Below, in pieces: positions 8,367 through 17,858 of a stretch of 57,728 bases of DNA. Position 1 is the first letter of the stretch; every line of letters begins with the position of its first letter. The stretch comes from Campylobacteraceae bacterium (lineage in GTDB: Bacteria; Campylobacterota; Campylobacteria; Campylobacterales; Campylobacteraceae). Made by a program: the position numbers and the translations under genes. The stretch spans positions 1-57,728 of the forward strand of contig JAISGD010000031.1 in NCBI GenBank assembly GCA_031263195.1, in the 5' to 3' direction. The notes under the pieces were generated by a model, which had not been told where the DNA came from, did not search any database, and was given only the letters and a program-made list of their open reading frames with translations.

Positions 8367-8780
8367 TTAAATAGAGTACGTTAAACCGTCCAATAGTATG
8401 CTTTCATATTTTTGAAATTCCGATAACGGAACCTTCAAAAGCTCCTCAATCCCACTTTGCATATCTTTGAAAAACATTTCCAAGATTTTATTATCAAGCG
8501 TGTATTCGGCAAATATCAACTCGCCCTCAAGCGCGACTAAAATATCGTAAATCAATATTCTATCAGGCGAGCGAGCCAATAAATATCCGCCTTTCGCGCC
8601 GCGCACGCTGTTTATTAGCCCCGCTCTTCTTAGTTGATTTAAGAGTTGCTCAAGATAGTTAAACGGAATACCCGCTTTTTGCGCGATATTTTTTATCTGC
8701 ATTGGGGTTACTCCATCGCCTTGCGTGAGTTCATACATTGCGTTTAGTCCGTAAACGCCTTTTGTCGTTATGAACGACAC
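8367..8780 (-). CDS. Rrf2-family transcriptional regulator (CymR-like)
   Basis: 137 aa, the usual Rrf2 length. The N-terminal winged helix-turn-helix is clear: TTKGVYGLNAMYEL, then IKNIAQKAGIPFNYLEQLLNQLRRAGLI and the wing RGAKGGYLLAR. There is no cysteine in the whole protein, so it cannot hold an Fe-S cluster like IscR or NsrR. Cys-less Rrf2 proteins such as CymR control sulfur metabolism, some through contact with CysK. Its position between metY and cysK, with 13-bp and 11-bp gaps, points to local control of sulfide assimilation. The regulatory target is inferred from context. RirA-like or IscR-like roles are unlikely because the ligand cysteines are missing. Confidence 0.88.
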   Translation of the reverse strand: MSFITTKGVYGLNAMYELTQGDGVTPMQIKNIAQKAGIPFNYLEQLLNQLRRAGLINSVRGAKGGYLLARSPDRILIYDILVALEGELIFAEYTLDNKILEMFFKDMQSGIEELLKVPLSEFQKYESILLDGLTYSI

Positions 8781-8793
8781 GATGTGTCCTTTT

Positions 8794-10068
8794 TCATATC
8801 TGCTCCTTATCTAATGCTTGTTTCAAATCAGCTATCAAATCGTCCGCGTCCTCAAGCCCAATACTAAGTCTCACAAGTCCTTCGGTTACGAACGATTTAT
8901 CCAAATCCTCTTTTGAAACCTGCTGATGCGTTGTGCTGGCAGAATGAGTGATGATAGATTTTGAATCGCCTATATTTACGACTACGCTAAAGATTTTTGT
9001 ACTGTTTAATATCTGCTTTGCTTTTTCAAAACTTCCTACGTCAAAACTTAAAAGTCCTGACGATAGACCGTCTTTGAGATATTTTTGTGCTTTTTCATAA
9101 CCTTTGTCGCCTTCAAGCCCGGGATATGAAACGGATTTTACTTTTGGGTGAGATTTTAAAAATTTAGCTATTTTAAGCGCGCTTAAAGAGTGCTCTTTTA
9201 TCCTTAAACTCAAAGTCTCCAGCCCTTGAATCAAAAGCCAGCTATTAAAAGGCGAGATAGTCGCTCCTATATCTCTTATAAAAGCAAGGCGTATTCTTAA
9301 CGTATATATGGGAAAAGGCAGCGACGCGTAAATAAGTCCGTGATAACTCTCGTCCGGCTCGTTAAATTGCGGATAGCGTGGATTGTCTTTTAAAAATGCG
9401 CTCAAATCTTTTCTTTCTACAATTAATCCGCCGATAGCGGTTCCATTGCCGGATATATATTTGCTGGCTGAGTGAACCACAACGTCTACTCCCAATTTCA
9501 ACGGATTTAACAATATAGGAGTGGCTACTGTGTTGTCGGCTATAGTGACTATATTGTATTTTTTAGCAATTTGAACTATTTTTTCAATATTTGGGATAGC
9601 GATTTGCGGATTTGAGAGAGTTTCAAAATAGATAGCTTTTGTTTTATCGTCTATCAAACTTTCCAAATCGTCCGCATTGTCGCTGTCAAAAACTCTAGCC
9701 TCAATGCCAAATTGTTTTATTGTATGCGTTAAAAGAGTTATGGAACCGCCGTAAATCTTTTCGGCGACCAAAATATTTTCGCCGGATCTCGCTAAATTTG
9801 CAACAGAGTAAAATGAAGCCGCTTGACCGCTTGCTACCGCGACCGCCCCGTCTCCTTCCTCTAAAGCCGTTATTCTCGCTTCCAAAATATCCGTTGTCGG
9901 ATTATTAAGTCTTGTGTAAATTGGTCCCAATTCCGCTAACGCGAAACGATTTGCTGCCGTTTCGGCAGAACCAAAATCATAAGCGGTAGTTTGGTATATA
10001 GGCACAGCCATTGTGCCGTGCTTGTCTTTGTCGTAACCTGCATGAATCGCTAAAGTTTTTTTATTCAT
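8794..10068 (-). CDS. metY: O-acetylhomoserine aminocarboxypropyltransferase (sulfhydrylase)
   Basis: 424 aa, the length of MetY/Met17 rather than the shorter MetB/MetC. It is a PLP enzyme of the Cys/Met metabolism family that converts O-acetylhomoserine and sulfide to homocysteine, giving methionine by direct sulfhydrylation. The PLP lysine is Lys203 in HSASKYISG; other family marks are YTRLNNPTTD, the ASGQAA loop, and SIGLEDADDLI at the C-terminus. First gene of metY-rrf2-cysK, with an AAGGAT SD and a TATACT box upstream. Clear at family level; O-acetyl rather than O-succinyl substrate preference is inferred from length and context. Confidence 0.93.
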   Translation of the reverse strand: MNKKTLAIHAGYDKDKHGTMAVPIYQTTAYDFGSAETAANRFALAELGPIYTRLNNPTTDILEARITALEEGDGAVAVASGQAASFYSVANLARSGENILVAEKIYGGSITLLTHTIKQFGIEARVFDSDNADDLESLIDDKTKAIYFETLSNPQIAIPNIEKIVQIAKKYNIVTIADNTVATPILLNPLKLGVDVVVHSASKYISGNGTAIGGLIVERKDLSAFLKDNPRYPQFNEPDESYHGLIYASLPFPIYTLRIRLAFIRDIGATISPFNSWLLIQGLETLSLRIKEHSLSALKIAKFLKSHPKVKSVSYPGLEGDKGYEKAQKYLKDGLSSGLLSFDVGSFEKAKQILNSTKIFSVVVNIGDSKSIITHSASTTHQQVSKEDLDKSFVTEGLVRLSIGLEDADDLIADLKQALDKEQI

Positions 10069-10100
10069 AGCTATCCTTTTTGGTAAAATTTTTTATGCAA

Positions 10101-10106
10101 AGTATA
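10101..10106 (-). promoter_or_regulatory. -10 box for the metY operon
   Basis: TATACT on the minus strand, 33 bp upstream of the metY ATG, in an AT-rich divergent spacer. No clear -35 box is seen, which is normal for sigma-70 promoters in Campylobacterota. Confidence 0.45.
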
Positions 10107-10232
10107 ACTAAAAAAATATTCCAATGTCAAGTATATTTATCAAATAACTATAATTTTTGATGTAAATTCATGATTTTTGCATATACGCTGAGTTTTTTAA
10201 AGCGGATATTATAAAACTAAGATTGCTTGTGA

Positions 10233-10238
10233 TATAAT
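10233..10238 (+). promoter_or_regulatory. -10 box for the DUF2018-hemA-ubiD operon
   Basis: GATATAAT with the TATAAT core 27 bp before the first ATG of the plus-strand operon. It is the only good box in the metY/DUF2018 divergent spacer on this strand. Confidence 0.6.
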
Positions 10239-10264
10239 CAAAATTTTTAAAAAGTGAGATGTAA

Positions 10265-10540
10265 ATGCTTGAGATAGATGAAGACGATATACTGACAGGA
10301 AGCCCGCGTTCCAAGTTTTTCGATACCATTTTTAACGCCAACAGAAACCTTGTAGAGGATATTTTAGAACAAAATCTGGAGCGTTATGCCGCGATGGAAC
10401 ATATCTTAAAAGAGTGTTTTGGAGATGGTGCTGAAAAGATGATACGAGAATTGCCATATAAAAACCAAGACGCTATAGAAGAGGGCAAAAATGATCTTTT
10501 TATTAAAATAGTCGGCGAAATTTTGTCAATGCATGAGTGA
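10265..10540 (+). CDS. DUF2018 family protein
   Basis: 91 aa, mostly helical and acidic, without membrane segments. It resembles the DUF2018 family whose Helicobacter member is HP0242, a small all-helical dimer of unknown role. The identification rests on size, the pattern of an acidic start followed by FFDTIFNANR and helical segments, and gene order: it precedes the polyprenyl synthetase and hemA, as in Helicobacter and Campylobacter. It overlaps the next gene by 8 bp, so the two are translated together. Function is unknown; co-conservation with isoprenoid and heme genes is the only clue. Confidence 0.75.
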   Translation: MLEIDEDDILTGSPRSKFFDTIFNANRNLVEDILEQNLERYAAMEHILKECFGDGAEKMIRELPYKNQDAIEEGKNDLFIKIVGEILSMHE

Positions 10541-11441
10541 AAGCGGTATGGAACGGATAACTAAGATTATGAGTTCGTTTGTCGCTGCTTTAGACAGCGA
10601 TGAGATATTTCGGCTTTATGAGAGCGTACCAAAAGGAAAAGGGCTTAGAGCAAAACTAATATTAAAAATCGCTAAAACTTCGCCTAAAGCCTTAAATCTT
10701 GCGGCTATCGTTGAAATGATACACGCTGCCAGCCTATTGCATGATGATGTTATAGATGATGCGAGTATGAGGCGCGGCAAAGAGTCTTTTAACGCGAAGT
10801 TCGGCGATAAAACAGCCATTATGATGGGTGATATTCTCTACTCTGTTGCTTTTTCAAAATTGGCGGAACTTCCAAACAGTGTAGCAATGTGTATTTCAAA
10901 CGCTGTTGCGCTTTTATCTTCCGGAGAGCTTATAGACGTCAAATTATCCGAGTTTTTTAATACCGACAAAAACAGATATATGGATATGATTTATCATAAG
11001 ACAGCTTCGCTTATAGAGGCTTCGGCTAAAGGTGCTGCGATATTGGAAGGATTTGAAGGTGAAGATTTTGCCCTGTACGGTAAAAATCTGGGACTCGCAT
11101 TTCAGATAATAGACGATGTTTTGGATATAACTTCAGATGAGAAAACACTTGGAAAACCGGCTCTTCACGATTTTAAAGAGGGAAAAGTAACATTGCCGTA
11201 TCTCTATTTGTACGAAAAATGCTCCGACAAAGAGCGTGAATGGCTTAAACTGCTTTATAAAAAAGAGTTAAGCGCTCAAAATATACTTTTGCTAAAAGAG
11301 AAAATGAGTGAGTACGGCGCTATAGAACACTCCATAAAAAAGGCTAAAGAGCTTGGATATGAAGCGTTGAGAGCGATAGAAAAGTATGAAATAGAGGGTT
11401 TGAGAGAGATCATTACGCAGATGATCGAGAGAGATTTTTAA
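10533..11441 (+). CDS. Polyprenyl diphosphate synthase (trans-prenyltransferase)
   Basis: 302 aa, all-alpha isoprenyl synthase family. It condenses isopentenyl diphosphate with allylic diphosphates to give the side chain for quinones. Both Mg-binding aspartate motifs are present: DDVID at 71-75 within LLHDDVIDDASMRRG, and DDVLD at 194-198 within AFQIIDDVLD. The GKGLRAKLIL segment near residue 35 is the family's early conserved block. Start overlaps DUF2018; the stop and the hemA start share one base (TAATG). In Campylobacterota this neighbour of hemA is usually annotated as octaprenyl diphosphate synthase. Chain length cannot be read from sequence by eye, so a geranylgeranyl or farnesyl product is not excluded. 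Confidence 0.88.
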   Translation: MSESGMERITKIMSSFVAALDSDEIFRLYESVPKGKGLRAKLILKIAKTSPKALNLAAIVEMIHAASLLHDDVIDDASMRRGKESFNAKFGDKTAIMMGDILYSVAFSKLAELPNSVAMCISNAVALLSSGELIDVKLSEFFNTDKNRYMDMIYHKTASLIEASAKGAAILEGFEGEDFALYGKNLGLAFQIIDDVLDITSDEKTLGKPALHDFKEGKVTLPYLYLYEKCSDKEREWLKLLYKKELSAQNILLLKEKMSEYGAIEHSIKKAKELGYEALRAIEKYEIEGLREIITQMIERDF

Positions 11442-12742
11442 TGCAGTATATGACTCTTAGTTTTACGCATAAAAATACAGATATTACGACAAGAGAAAAA
11501 CTCTCTTTTAACTCTTCCGACAAACTCTTAGCCGCACTTAAAATGATAGTAAGCCATGGGAGTATAAATGAAGCGATATTGCTTTCCACCTGTAATCGCA
11601 TGGAAGTGATAGCAAGCGTCAAAGAGTGCAAGGAGAGTTTATCGTTTATATTAAGCGTTTTATCTCATATATCGGGCATAAATAAAGAGGAGCTTGAAAA
11701 TAGAGCCGATATGTATGAGAATGTCGGTGCGATACACCATCTTTTCGCGGTGTGCTCGTCGCTTGACAGTCTTGTTGTCGGCGAGACGCAAATATCCGGA
11801 CAGCTAAAAACGGCTTTCAATTTTTCGTTAAAAAACGGATTTTGCGGACCAAAGTTAAGACGTGCGATGCAGCAATGCTTTAAATGCGCAGCAGCTGTTA
11901 GAAGCAGTACCGATATATCTAAAAATCCAGTTTCAGTCTCTTCCGTAGCGGTAACAAAAGCGAAAGAGTTATTAAAAAGCCTTGACGGAGTAAATGCTGT
12001 AGTCGTAGGTGCGGGAGAGATGAGTGAACTTGCGGCTAAACATCTGCTCTCTTCAAACGCCAATGTAATAATCATTAACAGAAGCTATGAAAATGCTTTG
12101 GCTTTAGCTAAAAAATTGGGCAAAAACTGTTCCGCGCAACCATTTTCAAATTTACGCGAGGCTATAAATAAATATCCTTTGGTTTTCAGCGCTACAGGCG
12201 CGCCGCACGCGATTATCACAAACGATATGGTTGAAGGAAAAGTTTTTGAGAGATATTGGTTTGATATAGCCGTGCCGCGCGATATAGAGACTTGTCGCTT
12301 TGAAAATGTACATATATACGCAGTAGACGATTTAGAAGAGATAGTCGCGAAAAATTTAGCTCTTCGCGAAGAACAGGCTAAAGTCGCTTACTCAATTGTC
12401 GGGCAGATGACTACGGACTTTTTCAAATGGCTTCAAGCGTTATCCGTTGATCCGATTATAAAAGAGATTAGAAACAGAGCCAGACAAAGCGCGCTGAATG
12501 AGATAGAAAAAGCCGTTAAAAAAGGTTATATGCAGAGCGAAATGAGAGAAAGTATAGAAAAGATAATACATCAAGCATTTAACGCCTTTTTACATAAACC
12601 AACGATAAATTTAAAAAATGTTTTAGAGCTTGCAGAGTCCGATAAAATCATACAGTCGCTTCAATACTTTTTTGATATTGACGATGAACGGCTGAAAGAT
12701 GTGCTGATAACTAAAATTGAAAATTCGGAGAGAGATGAATGA
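11441..12742 (+). CDS. hemA: Glutamyl-tRNA reductase
   Basis: 433 aa, usual length. It reduces glutamyl-tRNA to glutamate-1-semialdehyde, the first committed step of the C5 route to heme. The catalytic cysteine is Cys51 in [10 protein letters not shown]. The [12 protein letters not shown] segment and the NADPH-binding region [16 protein letters not shown] are clear, followed by the C-terminal helical dimerisation domain. It overlaps the polyprenyl synthase by one base and proS by four (ATGA), so the operon is tightly coupled; hemC follows three genes later. Confidence 0.96.
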   Translation: MQYMTLSFTHKNTDITTREKLSFNSSDKLLAALKMIVSHGSINEAILLSTCNRMEVIASVKECKESLSFILSVLSHISGINKEELENRADMYENVGAIHHLFAVCSSLDSLVVGETQISGQLKTAFNFSLKNGFCGPKLRRAMQQCFKCAAAVRSSTDISKNPVSVSSVAVTKAKELLKSLDGVNAVVVGAGEMSELAAKHLLSSNANVIIINRSYENALALAKKLGKNCSAQPFSNLREAINKYPLVFSATGAPHAIITNDMVEGKVFERYWFDIAVPRDIETCRFENVHIYAVDDLEEIVAKNLALREEQAKVAYSIVGQMTTDFFKWLQALSVDPIIKEIRNRARQSALNEIEKAVKKGYMQSEMRESIEKIIHQAFNAFLHKPTINLKNVLELAESDKIIQSLQYFFDIDDERLKDVLITKIENSERDE

Positions 12743-14442
12743 GATTTTCCAAACTTTTCGCGCCAACGACAAAAGAAGCACCTAAAGACGCTTTGCTTCC
12801 AAGTCATATTTTTCTTATAAGAGGTGGTTTTATTAGTCAGACAGGAAGCGGACTTTACAATTTTTTACCGCTTGGCAAGATAGTGCTTGATAAGATAAAA
12901 GATATAATAAAAGACGAAATGGATAAAGCGGGCGCGCAAGAGATAAGTATGGGCGTCGTAAATCCTTCGGAACTTTGGAGGCAAAGCGGCAGGTATGAAG
13001 TATATGGCAAAGAGCTTTTGCGCATTAAAGACAGAAAAGACAATGAGTTTGTCTTAGGTCCGACACATGAAGAGGTTGTTACGGATATAGTACGAAATCG
13101 CGTGAACAGTTATAAGCAGTTGCCTTTGCATCTATATCAAATCACAACAAAATTTAGAGACGAGGCGCGTCCGAGATTTGGTCTTTTGAGAGGTCGTGAA
13201 TTTATTATGAAGGATGGGTATAGTTTTCATTCGTCTATAGATGATTTGAAACGTGAATTTGATTTGATGGAGAAGACTTACACACAAATTTTTACACGCT
13301 TGGGACTTAATTTTCGTGCAGTAGCGGCAGATAGCGGAGCGATAGGCGGCAGCGGCAGTAAAGAGTTTATGGTTTTAAGTAAAAACGGTGAAGATGATAT
13401 ACTGGTATGCGACAAATGCGAATACGCCGCGAATACTGAAGCGGCAAAGAGAGAGAAAAAAAGAACAGATATTGTGCCTCCAAAAGCTGATTTTTCTAAA
13501 TTTCACACACCGATTTTAGCTTCTATAGAAAACATTTGCAAATTTTTTAGGATAGATTCTTTTTATACTGTAAAGGCAGTAATAAGAAAGGCTATTTATA
13601 AAGAGAATAAAAGTGAAATAGTCGTCTTTTTTGTGCGAGGTTGCGATGCTTTACAGCAGATAAAAGCACAAAATGCCGCTAAAGCTTTGGAGCTTATTGA
13701 AGTGAGCGAAGAAGAAATAGAGAGTGCCGGGTTAATTGCCGGATTTTGCGGTCCTGTGGGACTTGAGAATGTCAAATTTTTCATAGACAATGAATTAAGA
13801 GAAGAGAAAAATCTTATCTGCGGTGCGAACGAACGGGATTACCACTATGTTGGTGTTTCAATGTTTAATTTTAAAAATGAGAGATATGCTGATTTGGTTG
13901 AGGTAGAAGATGGCGATTTATGTCCTTGTTGCGGCGGCAGACTCTCACTGACAAAAGGTATAGAAGTAGGACATATATTTCAGCTTGGGCAAAAATATTC
14001 ATCGGTTATGAATGCTGTGTTTTTAGATCAAAATGGTAAATCTCAGCCGTTTTTTATGGGTTGTTACGGTATAGGCGTAAGTCGTCTTATGGCTGTCATG
14101 ATTGAGGCAAATCATGACGATAAAGGATGTATTTGGAATAAACAGAGTGCTCCTTACATATTAGACATTATCATCTCAAATGTAAAAAATGAGGCTCAAG
14201 TAAAATTTGCCACAGAGCTTTACGATAAGTTGAAAAGTGAAAAAAGAGATGTTATTTTGGATGACAGGAACGAGAGATTTGGTTTTAAAATGAATGATTT
14301 TGAACTTATCGGATTTCCTTACGCGCTTATTGTGGGACGAGATTTGGACGAAGATAAAGTGGAACTTGTTTCGAGAAATTCAAATACAAAAGAGTTTATA
14401 GAGATAGATAAGCTGAATGAGAAACTAAGAGAGGTTTTTTAA
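12739..14442 (+). CDS. proS: Prolyl-tRNA synthetase
   Basis: 567 aa, the long bacterial form. A class II catalytic core begins with [13 protein letters not shown] and holds motif 2 ([23 protein letters not shown] region, about 140-160). Residues about 240-385 form the YbaK-like insertion domain that edits misacylated tRNA. Motif 3 is [13 protein letters not shown], followed by the anticodon-binding domain. Start overlaps hemA by 4 bp, and fxsA starts right after its stop. The order hemA-proS-fxsA-hemC is a Campylobacterota signature. Confidence 0.97.
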   Translation: MRFSKLFAPTTKEAPKDALLPSHIFLIRGGFISQTGSGLYNFLPLGKIVLDKIKDIIKDEMDKAGAQEISMGVVNPSELWRQSGRYEVYGKELLRIKDRKDNEFVLGPTHEEVVTDIVRNRVNSYKQLPLHLYQITTKFRDEARPRFGLLRGREFIMKDGYSFHSSIDDLKREFDLMEKTYTQIFTRLGLNFRAVAADSGAIGGSGSKEFMVLSKNGEDDILVCDKCEYAANTEAAKREKKRTDIVPPKADFSKFHTPILASIENICKFFRIDSFYTVKAVIRKAIYKENKSEIVVFFVRGCDALQQIKAQNAAKALELIEVSEEEIESAGLIAGFCGPVGLENVKFFIDNELREEKNLICGANERDYHYVGVSMFNFKNERYADLVEVEDGDLCPCCGGRLSLTKGIEVGHIFQLGQKYSSVMNAVFLDQNGKSQPFFMGCYGIGVSRLMAVMIEANHDDKGCIWNKQSAPYILDIIISNVKNEAQVKFATELYDKLKSEKRDVILDDRNERFGFKMNDFELIGFPYALIVGRDLDEDKVELVSRNSNTKEFIEIDKLNEKLREVF

Positions 14443-14826
14443 ATGAGGATGATTCTCTTTTTGTTATATCTTTTCGCTGAGGTAACCATAACGCTTCCTA
14501 TAGCTTGGGCTTTAGGCGTGTTTTATACATTTTTGGAGATACTTTTAAGCGCAGTTTTCGGAATAGTGATACTTTTTAACACCCCTTTTACTATAAAAGA
14601 CAGTTTTGATAAAATTACTCAAAACAGGCTTTCTGCCGGCGTTTTGCCGCTTGCTGTTATTGTTAGAATATTTGCGGCGTTTTTGCTGATATTGCCTGGG
14701 TTTTTGGGTGACACCACCGCTATTATACTGTTGATTTGGTCGGTGATTTTATTAGTTGGCGATAAGGTGCATAGTGATAAAGCAGAAGATGTTATAGATG
14801 TTGAAGTTGTTGAGGATAAAAAATGA
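14443..14826 (+). CDS. fxsA: FxsA-family membrane protein
   Basis: 127 aa with an N-terminal pair of membrane segments (about 1-45) and a second pair (about 66-107), ending in an acidic tail (EDVIDVEVVEDKK). The LAEVTITLPIAWALG start and the LLILPGFLGDTTAIILL segment match the FxsA/YtzA family, cytoplasmic-membrane proteins of unknown biochemical role. In E. coli, FxsA overproduction relieves F-plasmid exclusion of phage T7. It starts immediately after the proS stop and overlaps hemC by 4 bp. Family assignment is good; function is unknown. Confidence 0.85.
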   Translation: MRMILFLLYLFAEVTITLPIAWALGVFYTFLEILLSAVFGIVILFNTPFTIKDSFDKITQNRLSAGVLPLAVIVRIFAAFLLILPGFLGDTTAIILLIWSVILLVGDKVHSDKAEDVIDVEVVEDKK

Positions 14827-15770
14827 GAGAATTGATAATAGCCACCAGAGGAAGTAAATTAGCTCTTTGGCAGTCCATGCATATAAAAGCGAAATTAGAA
14901 GAAAAATATCCGGATATCAACGTTAGATTAAATATTATAAAGACCAAAGGCGACAAAATACTGGATACTCCGTTGGCTAAAATCGGCGGCAAAGGTCTAT
15001 TTACAAAAGAACTTGAGGATGCAATGTTAAGAGGCGAAGCGCATATCGCAGTACATAGCCTCAAAGATGTGCCGGTTGTTTTTCCTGATGGTCTGAAACT
15101 TGGCGCGATAACAAAAAGAGAAGATGTAAGAGACGCTTTATTATCTGAAAAATATGATAGTATAAATGCATTGCCAAAAGGTGCGGTTGTCGGTACTACA
15201 AGTTTAAGACGCAGAATGCAGCTTTTGCACGCGCGTTGCGATTTAATCATAAAAAATTTGCGTGGCAATATCAATACGCGCATAGACAAGTTGAAAAACG
15301 GTGAATTTGATGCTATCATTTTAGCCGCTGCAGGCGTAAAAAGACTTGAGCTTGAAAATGAAGTCAAATATTTTTCACTTATAGATACCGATTTTATGAT
15401 TCCGGCTATGGGTCAAGCCGCGCTTGGTGTAGAAGCAATAGATAAGTTAGAAATTTTAGAGACAATATGTTTTTTAAATGATGAGAATGCGATTATAGAA
15501 ACAAAAATTGAGAGAGATTTTGTGGAAAAGTTGAACGGCGGCTGTCAAGTACCTATAGGAGTGAATGCTAAATTGAGCGGCGATAGCTTGAGTATAAATG
15601 GAGTAGTCGGGCTTCCTGACGGCAAGGAACTGTTGTACGTCAAGATTGAAACTGCAAAAAATGCATATAAAACGGCAGGTTCGGAGTTGGCGGATATAAT
15701 AATCAAAAAAGGGGCTAAAGAGATTTTGAGAAGAGCTGAGAAAATGGCTTTTGAGACGATTTTGAGTTAA
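14823..15770 (+). CDS. hemC: Porphobilinogen deaminase (hydroxymethylbilane synthase)
   Basis: 315 aa. It polymerises four porphobilinogen molecules to hydroxymethylbilane on a covalent dipyrromethane cofactor. The cofactor-attachment cysteine is Cys241 in LNGGCQVPIG. The N-terminus IATRGSKLALWQS, the substrate loop KGGKGLFTKELEDA-like segment, VHSLKDVP and GTTSLRR are all present. It overlaps fxsA by 4 bp and is followed by ubiD after a 9-bp gap. It supplies the same tetrapyrrole path as hemA in this operon. Confidence 0.97.
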   Translation: MRELIIATRGSKLALWQSMHIKAKLEEKYPDINVRLNIIKTKGDKILDTPLAKIGGKGLFTKELEDAMLRGEAHIAVHSLKDVPVVFPDGLKLGAITKREDVRDALLSEKYDSINALPKGAVVGTTSLRRRMQLLHARCDLIIKNLRGNINTRIDKLKNGEFDAIILAAAGVKRLELENEVKYFSLIDTDFMIPAMGQAALGVEAIDKLEILETICFLNDENAIIETKIERDFVEKLNGGCQVPIGVNAKLSGDSLSINGVVGLPDGKELLYVKIETAKNAYKTAGSELADIIIKKGAKEILRRAEKMAFETILS

Positions 15771-15779
15771 GGAGAGAGA

Positions 15780-17594
15780 TTGGAAGATATTATAGGAATA
15801 CTTAAAAAACATGACCTTTTAAAGGTTATAGAGGAGAAAGTTGATATAGATATCGAGATGGGTCATATAGCTTTTTTAGAAGTCAAAAAGCCTGATTCCA
15901 AGGCATTGCTTTTCTTAAATCCGGTAAGTAAACGACTTAACAAGGAGTTTAATATTCCTGTATTGATGAATATTTTCGGCTCTTCAAAAGCTTTAAATCT
16001 TATTTTCGGTAAAGATGTTTCGGATATCTCAAAAGATATAGAGGAGTTGATGAGATTGCGCGTGCAAGCGGGCTTTAAAGGCAAAGCCGAACTTTTCAAC
16101 AGACTTCTCTCTTTAAAAAATATCCCGCCCAAAAATATCAAAGGAAAAGGACTGTGTCAAGAGTTTGTAAAACAAGGCGATAAAGTAAACCTTTTTAATA
16201 TCCCGATACTCACTACATGGCCTGAAGATGGCGGTGCTTTTATCACTATGGGGCAGGTTTATACACAAAGTCTTGATGGAAATATGCGTAATCTTGGCAT
16301 GTATCGTTTACAAGTATATGACAAAAATCATCTTGGAGTGCATTGGCAGATACATAAGGACGGCATGCATTTTTTTAACGAATATAAAAAAGAGGGCAAA
16401 AAAATGCCGATCTCTGTAGCTATAGGCGGAGATCCTCTTTATATATGGTGCGCTCAAGCTCCGATGCCGTACGGTTTTTTTGAATTGCTGCTTTATGGGT
16501 TTATACGCAATAAGAAGGCGAAACTCATTAAATCCATAACAAATCCGATACATATTCCAGACGATGTTGATTTTGTTTTGGAAGGATGGATAGATCCGCA
16601 AAATTTGGCGCTTGAAGGACCTTTTGGAGATCATACCGGATACTATACGCCCAAAGAGCTTTATCCTGTGATGGAGGTTAGTTGTATAACAAGCAAATTA
16701 GAACCTGTATATCATGCTACTGTTGTAGGCAAACCGCCGATTGAAGATAAATATATGGGACAAGCGACGGCAACGATATTTTTACCGTTTTTGAAGACTA
16801 CAACGCCCGAGCTTACAGATTATAATATGCCTGAAAACGGCGTTTTTCACAATCTGATATTGGCAAAAATGAAAACAAGATATGTTGGACATGCCAAACA
16901 GTTTATGCATGCGTTTTGGGGCGTAGGACAGATGAGTTTTGTCAAGCATGCCGTATTTGTGGGTGATGATGCACCGGATTTAAAAGATTATGAAGCTATA
17001 AGTCGCTTTATATTAAATAGAACCAGTAAAGATAATGTCATTATAAGCGAAGGTATTTGCGACGCGCTCGACCATGCTTCGCCGAATGCTTGCTATGGCG
17101 GCAAATTGGGTATTGATTGTACCGGCAGTGAGATAGAAGGCGAGTCAAGAGAGATTATAAATGACGCCGAACTTTTGGATAAAATGTCACTTTTGTGCCG
17201 CGAAATAAAAGATGTTAGACAATTTATGACCGACACAAAAACGCCTGTAACTTTTGTGGCTTTGAAAAAAGAGCGGCTTGTGCGAGAAGTATTCAGACTT
17301 TTAAGACCTGTCAAACGATATACAAAACTGCTTGTTTTTGTAGATGCCGAGAGTGACGATATAGACAACCTTTATATGCTTATATGGAAAGTGACGAACA
17401 ATATAGATGCCAAGCGAGATATCTTTTTGGAAGATGAATTTTTTGGTATTGACGCTACCGTAAAAGGTAAATCCGACGGATACGAACGCGAATGGCCTCG
17501 TGTGGTAAATTGTGATAAAAACGTATTGGAGAATTTAAGAAAACGAAGATTGGTTGAATTTGACGAGGATTTTTTGAAAAAGTTTTGGATATAA
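15780..17594 (+). CDS. ubiD: UbiD-family decarboxylase, probably for menaquinone (futalosine route)
   Basis: 604 aa, the UbiD family of prenylated-FMN (de)carboxylases. Family features include PNWPEDGG-like ILTTWPEDGGAFITMG (about 140-155), the MYRLQVYDKNHLGVHWQIHKDG stretch, and EGPFGDHTGYY around 280. It starts at a TTG placed a few bases after AAGGAGAGA; no better ATG is near. In E. coli UbiD works in ubiquinone synthesis, but Campylobacterota make menaquinone by the futalosine route, where a UbiD-like enzyme (MqnL) removes the ring carboxyl after prenylation. That role is therefore the more likely one, and the polyprenyl synthase in the same operon fits. Assigning it as MqnL is inference. 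Confidence 0.9.
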   Translation: MEDIIGILKKHDLLKVIEEKVDIDIEMGHIAFLEVKKPDSKALLFLNPVSKRLNKEFNIPVLMNIFGSSKALNLIFGKDVSDISKDIEELMRLRVQAGFKGKAELFNRLLSLKNIPPKNIKGKGLCQEFVKQGDKVNLFNIPILTTWPEDGGAFITMGQVYTQSLDGNMRNLGMYRLQVYDKNHLGVHWQIHKDGMHFFNEYKKEGKKMPISVAIGGDPLYIWCAQAPMPYGFFELLLYGFIRNKKAKLIKSITNPIHIPDDVDFVLEGWIDPQNLALEGPFGDHTGYYTPKELYPVMEVSCITSKLEPVYHATVVGKPPIEDKYMGQATATIFLPFLKTTTPELTDYNMPENGVFHNLILAKMKTRYVGHAKQFMHAFWGVGQMSFVKHAVFVGDDAPDLKDYEAISRFILNRTSKDNVIISEGICDALDHASPNACYGGKLGIDCTGSEIEGESREIINDAELLDKMSLLCREIKDVRQFMTDTKTPVTFVALKKERLVREVFRLLRPVKRYTKLLVFVDAESDDIDNLYMLIWKVTNNIDAKRDIFLEDEFFGIDATVKGKSDGYEREWPRVVNCDKNVLENLRKRRLVEFDEDFLKKFWI

Positions 17595-17826
17595 TTTGTA
17601 AAATCTACCATGTTTTGCCGTCTCTTGCTTATGTTGGGCGGCTATATTGATATCGTTTTACATTAGTTGTCTTTGTCAAAATTAACTGGATTTTATTTGT
17701 CTAAGTTGCATCATTTATGGTTTAATGTTCAAGTCAGCTTGGTAATTTGTACTTAAAACTGTCGCCAATTTCTTAAAAGTTTACTTGATTAATTTTTCAT
17801 AAAAATCCGCATTAACTAAATTTTGC

Positions 17827-17832
17827 TAAAAT
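17827..17832 (+). promoter_or_regulatory. Possible -10 box for the 195-aa gene
   Basis: TAAAAT in GCTAAAATTT, 26 bp before the ATG at 17859. The preceding spacer (17595-17826) shows no gene; a weak GCCG/CGGC pairing near 17617-17643 is not convincing as a terminator. Confidence 0.35.
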
Positions 17833-17858
17833 TTACAATCTGAATTTTAGGAAAGCCT

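Noticed and set aside
16228-16634. Frames in both directions inside ubiD
   Set aside because: They overlap a clear, full-length family member in another frame and show no protein-like features.
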